A stretch of 44,334 nt of DNA from Ignavibacteria bacterium (GTDB lineage Bacteria > Bacteroidota > Ignavibacteria > Kapaibacteriales > Kapaibacteriaceae), in NCBI GenBank assembly GCA_947459875.1, contig CANHFG010000011.1, positions 1-44,334 of the forward strand, in the 5' to 3' direction. This document shows positions 35,665-42,195 of this stretch, piece by piece. The position numbers and the translations under genes were made by a program. A model generated the notes under the pieces. The model worked only from the letters and a program-made list of their open reading frames with translations, had not been told where the DNA came from and did no database searches. The first letter of the stretch is position 1. The number at the start of each line of letters is the position of its first letter.

Positions 35665-37345
35665 CCTTGTCCTGCAGACTGTCCGAGCGCGTCGGCTGCG
35701 GACTGATCACCAGCGGCGCGATCGGTCTCCAGCTGAATGAAGCCAGTGCGATCGCTGCAGCATCTTCGGCCGCTTTGTAGGACGATACCGCGCTGCCATT
35801 GCTGATAAACGAAAAGGCAAGGCGCTCCTGGTCCCGAGTGGCAACATAGCCGGAGAGGGAACTGACGTTGCGCAACGTTCCAGTCTTGGCGTGCACGTTC
35901 TGCATGGCGGGTGTGCCGATCATCCGGCGGCGGATCGAACCATCGACTCCGGCAATAGCCAGCGAGCTGTGAAACTCCTCACGCCATAACTGCCGGTCGC
36001 AGGACCGCAGAAGCTCAACCTGAGTGGTGGCCGATACCGTGTTGCGCCGTGATAGACCGCTACCGTCGTTCAGGACCAGTCCTGCACGCTGGACACCGAG
36101 AGAGTCCATCGCACGAGCAATTGCCGAGCGCGCTATGTCAGCGGTCGACGTCGAAGAGCCAGCACGAAGACCGCACATCTTGAAGGCATGTTCGGCCAGA
36201 TAGTTGTCGCTGCGTTTGTTGATCACACTCGTGAATTCCACAAGAGGCCGTCCCGTAGCGGCCACCAGGGTTGATGTCGACGGGCATGCACGTTCACTTA
36301 CCGCTGACGAGACCACGACGCCCCCTGAACGCAATCGCTGACTGAGCACTCCGGCAAGGATCAGCGCCGGACGCTGCGCCTGGGCGTAGACAGTAGCAGA
36401 GCTGCCAACACTAATGCTGCCTGTTACAACATAGCGCAGAGCCTGACCCTTTAGCGCCGGTGCCAGTTGCACCGACAGTCGAGCCACTGAGTGACGCACA
36501 CGTCGAGGCGGCTCCGGGGCATCACCGCGACGTCGAACCGATGCGCGACGTCGCGCCGCCGGAGTTGCTCTTCGCCGGGGTGAATGCTGCACCTTCCCTG
36601 CACGTTTAGACGAGCGAGCCGAGCGCATCCGCGGGGCAACCACGCGCACGCGCGACTCGATGCTGAAGGCGTCCGAAGCAGGAATCGGCTGCACGTTGGC
36701 AATGCCCCCGCGACTGGCGCTTACGAGAAAGGCGATTGAACCACGCTGCACACTTAGCGCCGAGATCGATCCTGTAGCTTCCACATCTTCGTGATCCCCG
36801 GAGTAGACCGCTCTGTTAGAGACCGCATCGAAGCGGGAGCCGTCACCGATGACACTGCCGGTGATACGCCGAACGCCGCTGGCAATGATGCGGTCTGCAA
36901 GGTCCTCGATATCCGTAACGCTGAGCATGGCATCGCCGCATCCAACGAGATAAAGATTGCCGTTGAGCGTCCCGTCGGACGACAACGACCCGTCGGTTCG
37001 TGCTTCGGTCAGCAGCCTGGCTTGAGCGCCCATATAGTGATGCAGTGCCGCCGTTGTGAAGAGCTTTGTCGTCGATGCCGGGGTAAGAGGCAGATCAGGA
37101 TTCCGCTCATAGAGCACACGGCCAGTCTGCAGCGAGATGACCTTGGCCGAGATCCCCATTGGTCGGTACCCGGGAGAGCTGAAGATCCGGTCCAGACGCT
37201 GCTGCAGGGCCGTTAGCGACGCAGCGCTATCGGCCGATGACGCGGCCATGATGATGGGGCTTTCAACGCGTGCAATGGCCGTCCCATGGATGAGTCTAGC
37301 CGTGCATACCAGTAGGACCGCCGCCGTGAGCGCCACTCTATTCAT
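35645..37345 (-). CDS. dacB: D-alanyl-D-alanine carboxypeptidase/endopeptidase (PBP4, S13) with Arg-rich insertion
   Basis: A 566-residue exported enzyme that trims or cuts peptidoglycan peptide bridges. Signal sequence at residues 1-25 approximately. The penicillin-binding motifs are present: SxxK as S91-T-T-K94, SxN as S379-D-N381, and KTG at 487-489. Between residues about 238 and 289 lies a highly basic stretch with 17 Arg (blocks RRR at 257, 265 and 271), which is odd for a periplasmic hydrolase; the frame is open and continuous through it, so it is not an obvious sequencing frameshift. It is the last gene of the phoH operon and overlaps miaA by 8 nt. Confidence 0.9.
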   Translation of the reverse strand: MNRVALTAAVLLVCTARLIHGTAIARVESPIIMAASSADSAASLTALQQRLDRIFSSPGYRPMGISAKVISLQTGRVLYERNPDLPLTPASTTKLFTTAALHHYMGAQARLLTEARTDGSLSSDGTLNGNLYLVGCGDAMLSVTDIEDLADRIIASGVRRITGSVIGDGSRFDAVSNRAVYSGDHEDVEATGSISALSVQRGSIAFLVSASRGGIANVQPIPASDAFSIESRVRVVAPRMRSARSSKRAGKVQHSPRRRATPAARRRASVRRRGDAPEPPRRVRHSVARLSVQLAPALKGQALRYVVTGSISVGSSATVYAQAQRPALILAGVLSQRLRSGGVVVSSAVSERACPSTSTLVAATGRPLVEFTSVINKRSDNYLAEHAFKMCGLRAGSSTSTADIARSAIARAMDSLGVQRAGLVLNDGSGLSRRNTVSATTQVELLRSCDRQLWREEFHSSLAIAGVDGSIRRRMIGTPAMQNVHAKTGTLRNVSSLSGYVATRDQERLAFSFISNGSAVSSYKAAEDAAAIALASFSWRPIAPLVISPQPTRSDSLQDKVRSERP

Positions 37346-38270
37346 CGATCCATTTCCGCAGTAACATCAGTGATCGTATGGCCGAGGCATTTGTTTTCGG
37401 GTCCGCCTCCAGCCAGGTGTAGCGCAAATCTCGTCGAAACCACGTTAACTGCCGCTTTGCGTACTGCCATGTGGCTGTTTCGAGCCGATTCTTGGCGATT
37501 TCAATCGAGATCGTTCCATCAAGTACATCAGCCGCATCGCGGTATCCGACTGATTGCATCGATTGCGCCTGACGGGAAACTCCGCTCGAGAGGAGGTGAT
37601 CTACCTCGCCCAGAAGCCCCCTTGACCACATCTCTTCACTGCGGCGGTGAATGCGCTGGCGAAGCTCTTCTCGATCACATCCAACAGCCGCGTGCAGAAC
37701 GTCATATCGTGTGCTCTGCGGCTTGACGCTCCAAAGCTCCGAGATAGGGCGCCCTGTAGATCGGTGCACTTCCAGAGCACGAAGCACCCTGCGCGGGTTT
37801 CTATCGGAGTACAGCTTTGCCGCTACCGGGTCCACACGCTCTAGTTCCTGATACAGGACATCACGGCCCCGTGTTTCGAGTTCATCCTGAAGTTCACGGC
37901 GGATCTCGCTGCTAACATCCGTAACAGCAGGGGAGAATCCATCGATAGCAGCTGAGATGTACAGACCCGACCCACCGACGAGCACAGGCACTACATCCGG
38001 AGCCATCTGGTCGATAGCGTGATGAACTTGCTCGGCATAGTCAGCGGCAGTGATCTGCTGCATCGGATCGAGAATATCGAAAAGATGATGCCGCACACGT
38101 TCGCGGTCCTCGGCAGGGGGCTTAGCAGTGCCGATATCCAGCCCACGGTAGAGCTGCCGCGCATCTGCACAGATGATCTCGCATCGTATGAGATTTGCCA
38201 GCTCGAGGGACGTATCGGTCTTGCCGGCGGCAGTCGGTCCGCCGATGACGATCACACGACGCATGATCAT
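37338..38270 (-). CDS. miaA: tRNA dimethylallyltransferase MiaA
   Basis: A 310-residue enzyme that adds a dimethylallyl group to N6 of A37 in tRNAs reading U-codons. The P-loop GGPTAAGKTDTSL is at residues 10-22, the catalytic Asp is in CADARQLYRGLDIGTAKP, and VGGSGLYISA, DRNPRRVLRALEVH and KRQLTWFRRDLRYTWL follow. Length is normal. The ATG overlaps the pcm stop by 4 nt (ATGA); an ATG two codons on is an alternative start. Confidence 0.96.
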   Translation of the reverse strand: MIMRRVIVIGGPTAAGKTDTSLELANLIRCEIICADARQLYRGLDIGTAKPPAEDRERVRHHLFDILDPMQQITAADYAEQVHHAIDQMAPDVVPVLVGGSGLYISAAIDGFSPAVTDVSSEIRRELQDELETRGRDVLYQELERVDPVAAKLYSDRNPRRVLRALEVHRSTGRPISELWSVKPQSTRYDVLHAAVGCDREELRQRIHRRSEEMWSRGLLGEVDHLLSSGVSRQAQSMQSVGYRDAADVLDGTISIEIAKNRLETATWQYAKRQLTWFRRDLRYTWLEADPKTNASAIRSLMLLRKWIDE

Positions 38271-38944
38271 CTACCCGCTGTATCGTCCCAGCCAGAGCGG
38301 CCGATCAGAGGCACGAACTTGGCCTGACCGAGTTCTTCGGCCTTCCAGGACTGCTCGCCGGTTCGCACCACGCGGTAGAGCGCCTGCTCGGTCATGCTGC
38401 CGACGGGGATAACCATACGTCCACCGATCGTGAGCTGGCGCGCAAGAAGCTCCGGAACATCCGGCGCGCCGGCCGTAACGATGATACCATCGTATGGGCC
38501 GCCTTCACGATAGCCGATCGTGCCATCACCGACACGGCAGGTGACCGCGTACCCGGCCGCTGCAAGCACCGTGCGTGCGCGCTGGGAAAGGGCTGCATGA
38601 CGTTCAATTGAGATCACGTGATGCCCCATAGAGGCCAGCACAGCGGCCTGATATCCGCTGCCAGTTCCGATCTCGAGAATTCTGCTCGGTTGGTCAAGCT
38701 CCAGCGCCTGCGTCATGATAGCGACGGTATACGGCTGCGAGATCGTCTGTCGATTATCAATCGGCAGTGCAGAATCCTCGTACGCCCGCATGACAAGCGC
38801 AGGGGGAACGAACTGCTCGCGCGGAACTGCGGCCATGGCTGCAAGGACGCGGCTGCTTGTCACTCCTCGACCGCGAAGAGAGTCAACAAGTGCCTGGCGC
38901 TGCAGTTCAAACGGAGTTGACTGACGTTGTGGTGATGGTTTCAT
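38267..38944 (-). CDS. pcm: Protein-L-isoaspartate O-methyltransferase
   Basis: A 225-residue SAM-dependent enzyme that repairs isoaspartyl damage in ageing proteins. It shows PREQFVPPAL, the family YEDSALPI, TISQPYTVAIMTQAL and the SAM-binding ILEIGTGSGYQAAVLA, followed by GPYDGIIVTAGAP. It is 24 nt downstream of cdaA and overlaps miaA by 4 nt. The normal enzyme is about 210 residues; the extra residues are N-terminal. Confidence 0.95.
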   Translation of the reverse strand: MKPSPQRQSTPFELQRQALVDSLRGRGVTSSRVLAAMAAVPREQFVPPALVMRAYEDSALPIDNRQTISQPYTVAIMTQALELDQPSRILEIGTGSGYQAAVLASMGHHVISIERHAALSQRARTVLAAAGYAVTCRVGDGTIGYREGGPYDGIIVTAGAPDVPELLARQLTIGGRMVIPVGSMTEQALYRVVRTGEQSWKAEELGQAKFVPLIGRSGWDDTAGR

Positions 38945-38968
38945 GTTCGATAGCTGTTTTATCGATCC

Positions 38969-39748
38969 TTAGGTTGAGAGATACGAGCTGATACGCTGCT
39001 GAAGGGTGACTCGCAGCAGTGGCATCGGTATGTCGATCTCCAATTCTCCACCGTAGGCAAGCGATACGGTCCCTCGTTCTTCGGATACGATCACCACCAC
39101 GGCATCGGCCTGCTCCGACAGACCCAGACCGGCGCGATGTCGCGTGCCCAGCGTCCGTGAGCCGACCCTCTGCGTGGTGCTGAGTGGCAGCACGCAGCGC
39201 GCGGCTACAAGCATCTGTCCGTCAATGACAACAGCTCCGTCGTGAAGGGGCGAACGGGGATTGAAGATCGAGGAAAGAAGTTCGGCCGAAGCAGTGGCGT
39301 TGAGCTTCACACCGGTGTCAACGGCGACCTTGATATGATCGGCACGTGAGAACACGATCAGTGCACCGATGTGAGACGATGTCAAGTCTTCGATCGCGTC
39401 AACAACAATGTCAATGACCTCTGTCGATCGCGTACGCAGAAAAAGGCGGAACACACGCCCCCTTGTCAGCAGCAGAACCAGCCGGCGAAGCTCCGGCTGA
39501 AACAGAACCACAAAGGCGATAAGACCGATATCACCGAGCCGACGAAGTATCCAGTTCACCGTCTCCAGCCCGAGAGCATCGGTAAAGAAGCTCAGCACCA
39601 GCAAGATCGACAACAGAAATAGTACCTGCAGGGCAAGCGTGTCACGCAGGCTGCGATACACGAACCAAAAGGCGACTGCAACGATCGCAATGTCGACCAG
39701 ATCTAACCATGAGATCGACAGAAAACCAAACTGCATCACCTCGTTCAT
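38969..39748 (-). CDS. cdaA: Membrane diadenylate cyclase CdaA
   Basis: A 259-residue enzyme that makes cyclic di-AMP from two ATP. Three N-terminal membrane helices (within residues 8-90) precede the DisA_N domain with its two active-site motifs, DGAVVIDG and GTRHRAGLG, and EERGTVSLAYGGEL near the end. In most bacteria cdaA sits with cdaR (ybbR) and glmM; here neither is present, and it is embedded between phoH and pcm. Its ATG overlaps the phoH stop by 4 nt. c-di-AMP controls potassium and turgor, so the downstream cell-wall enzyme dacB is a plausible functional partner. Confidence 0.94.
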   Translation of the reverse strand: MNEVMQFGFLSISWLDLVDIAIVAVAFWFVYRSLRDTLALQVLFLLSILLVLSFFTDALGLETVNWILRRLGDIGLIAFVVLFQPELRRLVLLLTRGRVFRLFLRTRSTEVIDIVVDAIEDLTSSHIGALIVFSRADHIKVAVDTGVKLNATASAELLSSIFNPRSPLHDGAVVIDGQMLVAARCVLPLSTTQRVGSRTLGTRHRAGLGLSEQADAVVVIVSEERGTVSLAYGGELEIDIPMPLLRVTLQQRISSYLST

Positions 39749-40746
39749 TGACGGGAAGCAGCCTTTTCGGGACTGGCACTGAGAGCTTCCGATCGTTCAT
39801 AGGCGGCAACGATCTCGGCCACAAGACGGTGACGCACCACGTCGGCAGTGTCGAAATGCACAAAGTCAATGCCGCGGATGCCTCGGAACAAACGTTCTGC
39901 ATCTGGCAGTCCGGATTCGTGCTTCTTGGGAAGGTCCGTCTGGGTTACGTCACCGGTTACGATGGCCTTGGAATTCCGTCCGAGACGCGTCAGGAACATC
40001 TTCATCTGCGTCCTTGTCGCGTTCTGAGCTTCGTCAAGGATGATGAACGAATTGTTGAGCGTACGCCCGCGCATATAGGCCAGAGGCACGATCTCAACGA
40101 CACGTTTCTCCAACATGCCTTTGAGCTTGTCGGGACTGACCATGTCGCTAAGTGCGTCAAGGAGGGGGCGAAGGTAGGGGTCGACCTTTTCCGAGATATC
40201 GCCCGGCAGGAACCCCAGTGACTCACCGGCTTCGACGGCCGGACGTGACAGAATGATGCGGCTGACCTCATTTGCACGCAGAGCCGCAAGGGCCATGGCT
40301 ACGGCAAGAAATGTCTTGCCCGTACCGGCCGGGCCGATGCAGAACACCAGGTCATTCGAACGGACCTTCATGTAGTAGTCCATCTGCCGGGGCGTTCGAG
40401 CGCGAATCATCTCCCGCTTGCCCCACAGGATCACAGAGTCGAGCTCTTCCTTGCTCATCGAGCTGGGAACCGCTGCGGCTCGATCGCTTTCCACCAGATC
40501 CGTGATCATGGAAACGTCGGCCACCTGCAAGCGCCCCGTCCGCTTGAGCGTGTGCATCAGCTCGGAGAAGATCTGTTCGATCTTGCGAACCTCAGCCGGT
40601 TCTCCACGCAGGACCACAACGTCGCCTCGGACGGTGATCGACGTGTCAAACTTGTTCTCGATCAGCTGCAAATGCTGTTCGTTCGGCCCGAGTAACTCTA
40701 CCGGGTCGACATCACCGATCTTGACTTTCTTTTCTACGATGTGCAT
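39745..40746 (-). CDS. PhoH family ATPase
   Basis: A 333-residue PhoH-like (YbeZ-type) ATPase. A small N-terminal KH-like domain (about 20-70, HLQLIENKFDTSITVRGD) precedes the ATPase core: P-loop GPAGTGKT at 138-145, RPAVEAGESLGFLPGD, and Walker B FIILDEAQNATRTQMKMFLTR. Relatives take part in rRNA maturation with YbeY, which is not next to it here. It is the first gene of the five-gene minus-strand operon phoH-cdaA-pcm-miaA-dacB. Confidence 0.92.
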   Translation of the reverse strand: MHIVEKKVKIGDVDPVELLGPNEQHLQLIENKFDTSITVRGDVVVLRGEPAEVRKIEQIFSELMHTLKRTGRLQVADVSMITDLVESDRAAAVPSSMSKEELDSVILWGKREMIRARTPRQMDYYMKVRSNDLVFCIGPAGTGKTFLAVAMALAALRANEVSRIILSRPAVEAGESLGFLPGDISEKVDPYLRPLLDALSDMVSPDKLKGMLEKRVVEIVPLAYMRGRTLNNSFIILDEAQNATRTQMKMFLTRLGRNSKAIVTGDVTQTDLPKKHESGLPDAERLFRGIRGIDFVHFDTADVVRHRLVAEIVAAYERSEALSASPEKAASRQ

Positions 40747-40763
40747 GGCTGTTGAAAATACAA

Positions 40764-40794
40764 CAAGGGCCGACCACGCAGTGATCGGCCCTTG
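40764..40794 (-). terminator. Terminator after the LysM gene
   Basis: On the minus strand a 10-bp perfect stem CAAGGGCCGA / TCGGCCCTTG with an 11-nt loop is followed by TTGTATTTTC. It ends the LysM/lipoprotein unit just upstream of phoH. Confidence 0.75.
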
Positions 40795-40821
40795 GTTTCA
40801 GGACGAAATGTTCACGTGCTA

Positions 40822-41625
40822 TTACTTCGACGAACCTGCTGAGGCTGGTGCCGTGGTGCCGCTCTCTGGCTGCGCTTCTGCAGCACGCTTCTTGCGCCAG
40901 TATGAACGCTCGGCCTTCATCTCCTCGGATGTCTTTGGTCCGGCAGGAGGTACTGTGAGAACCCAACCTGGCTGGATGATGTCAGGATTCTTAATCTGAC
41001 CCGTGTTTGCCTGCCAGATCTTCGGCCACATGAAAGGATCAGCGTAGATCTCCGTACGGCCGGCGATATTCCACAGACAGTCGCGGTTTTCAGCCCACGT
41101 ACCGACCGTGTAGCCCTTGACGCGCTTTTCCCGGTAGAGGCCCTTGATGTTTCGGCGCAGAGCCGTTATGCGGTCATAGAACTCGGGGATCATGGCCATT
41201 TGCTGGCGTGCGAGTTCGTTGAGTGAACGCTGCAACTCCTTGACGTCGCCCTGACGGTCGGCCAGGACATCGTCGCTCAGGCGCTGCATTTCGCGCACGC
41301 GGCCTTCGAGACGACCGATCTTCTCACGGAATGCTGCGATGTCGGCCTCTGAAGCGCCGACCAGCGAATTGATCTGATCGCCACACTTCTTAAGCGCATC
41401 GACTGCATTCGCGATGTCGGATTCGAACTTCTTGACGTCGCCCTGCAGGTTGGCGAGCTTCTTCTTCTGCGCATCAAGGTCGCCTTGCAGCTGTTTGATA
41501 CGGGCATCGGCCTCCTCACAGGTGAGGAGCTCGTCGGCCTTGCTGACCGGAGGTGGTGGTACGTCCTGCGCCAAGGAAGGCACGAAGCAGGCGCACGCGA
41601 ACAAAATGACGAGTGTCTTCTTCAT
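40822..41625 (-). CDS. Secreted coiled-coil protein with C-terminal LysM-like domain
   Basis: A 267-residue exported protein. Signal peptide MKKTLVILFACACFVPSLAQ, then a long coiled coil (about 35-165: DARIKQLQGDLDAQKKKLANLQGDVKKFESDI, RLEGRVREMQRL), then a LysM-like module (about 170-235) with YTVGTWAENRDCLWNIAGR, MWPKIWQANTGQIKNPDIIQPGWVLTVPP. The tail is low-complexity Ala/Ser/Pro. It probably binds peptidoglycan in the periplasm as a spacer or scaffold. The ORF-track start at 41949 is wrong: ATG 41625 has AGGA 7 nt upstream and starts the signal peptide. It follows a coiled-coil lipoprotein by 19 nt. Confidence 0.8.
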   Translation of the reverse strand: MKKTLVILFACACFVPSLAQDVPPPPVSKADELLTCEEADARIKQLQGDLDAQKKKLANLQGDVKKFESDIANAVDALKKCGDQINSLVGASEADIAAFREKIGRLEGRVREMQRLSDDVLADRQGDVKELQRSLNELARQQMAMIPEFYDRITALRRNIKGLYREKRVKGYTVGTWAENRDCLWNIAGRTEIYADPFMWPKIWQANTGQIKNPDIIQPGWVLTVPPAGPKTSEEMKAERSYWRKKRAAEAQPESGTTAPASAGSSK

Positions 41626-41644
41626 GGATGTGTCCTTTCTTGAC

Positions 41645-41992
41645 TTATTTCTTCGGTTTGCCGGACGGTGCTGGAGCCGGTGTTGGTTCAACCTCTGGAG
41701 CGTTAGGATCCCAGTCACCCCAGATGTTCGGCCACTGCGACTTCTTTTGCTGGATGAACGAAAGCCGGTCATTGCATGTGCGCACTTCTGCCTGGCGTGA
41801 GGCCAACTCACCGGAAGCGCGGGCCTTGTCAGACTCCACCTTGGAGATCTCTGCCGCAGTTTCTTTGTCCTGGGTTCGGATCTGCCGGATTTGTGAAAGT
41901 TGCTCTTCCTTGATCTTGCACGTGCACGATGCAAGGACGAGTGCAACACCGAGGAGGGCGGCCGGCATGGACAGCCTGAACCTTGTTGTCAT
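41645..41992 (-). CDS. Small coiled-coil lipoprotein
   Basis: A 115-residue lipoprotein. Signal peptide MTTRFRLSMPAALLGVALVLASC with LASC lipobox, followed by a single heptad-rich coiled coil (KIKEEQLSQIRQIRTQDKETAAEISKVESDKARA) and a Pro/Ala-rich end with PNIWGDWDPNAPE. The fold and size recall Lpp/Pal-linked tethers, but there is no C-terminal Lys motif that would prove covalent linkage, although the protein does end in KPKK. AGGAG lies 6 nt before ATG 41992, so the ORF-track start 42079 is rejected. It is co-transcribed with the LysM protein and may be its membrane partner. Confidence 0.75.
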   Translation of the reverse strand: MTTRFRLSMPAALLGVALVLASCTCKIKEEQLSQIRQIRTQDKETAAEISKVESDKARASGELASRQAEVRTCNDRLSFIQQKKSQWPNIWGDWDPNAPEVEPTPAPAPSGKPKK

Positions 41993-41998
41993 GTCGAA

Positions 41999-42003
41999 CT
42001 CCT
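41999..42003 (-). promoter_or_regulatory. Shine-Dalgarno deciding the small lipoprotein start
   Basis: AGGAG on the minus strand, 6 nt before the ATG at 41992. Confidence 0.6.
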
Positions 42004-42077
42004 GAATGACGTTCTTCGTGGAATACTTCCTGAATGCTATGATGCTCGTTGTCGGACGGCACAAACGAACATCCGGC

Positions 42078-42085
42078 AAATATAT
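42078..42085 (-). promoter_or_regulatory. Bacteroidetes-type -7 box of the lipoprotein/LysM unit
   Basis: TATATTTG on the minus strand is an exact TAnnTTTG match, 85 nt before the small lipoprotein ATG, in the divergent gap with valS. Confidence 0.45.
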
Positions 42086-42092
42086 TAGCGTA

Positions 42093-42111
42093 TGATGTTT
42101 TTCGCATCATG
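42093..42111. promoter_or_regulatory. Inverted repeat between divergent promoters
   Basis: ATGATG-tttttcg-CATCAT is a 6-bp inverted repeat between the minus-strand box at 42078-42085 and the valS box at 42153-42160. It could be an operator; the arms are short and it may be chance. Confidence 0.25.
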
Positions 42112-42152
42112 CTATTGCGTTACGTATTTACAACCTCGGCCATGATATGGGT

Positions 42153-42160
42153 TATCTTTG
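42153..42160 (+). promoter_or_regulatory. Bacteroidetes-type -7 box of valS
   Basis: TATCTTTG matches TAnnTTTG exactly, 35 nt before the valS ATG. A TTTA lies 22 nt upstream of it. Confidence 0.5.
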
Positions 42161-42195
42161 ACCCATCAATGCGGCAGTAACCACACTCGAAAACC

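Noticed and set aside
36451-36702. Frameshift as the cause of the Arg-rich segment in dacB
   Set aside because: The dacB frame stays open on both sides with S13 motifs before and after it, and the alternative frame (83-aa ORF) has no family resemblance; still worth checking against reads.
39371-39622. Gln/Lys-rich + strand ORF inside cdaA
   Set aside because: It is antisense to a well-supported membrane protein and is a product of its hydrophobic codons.
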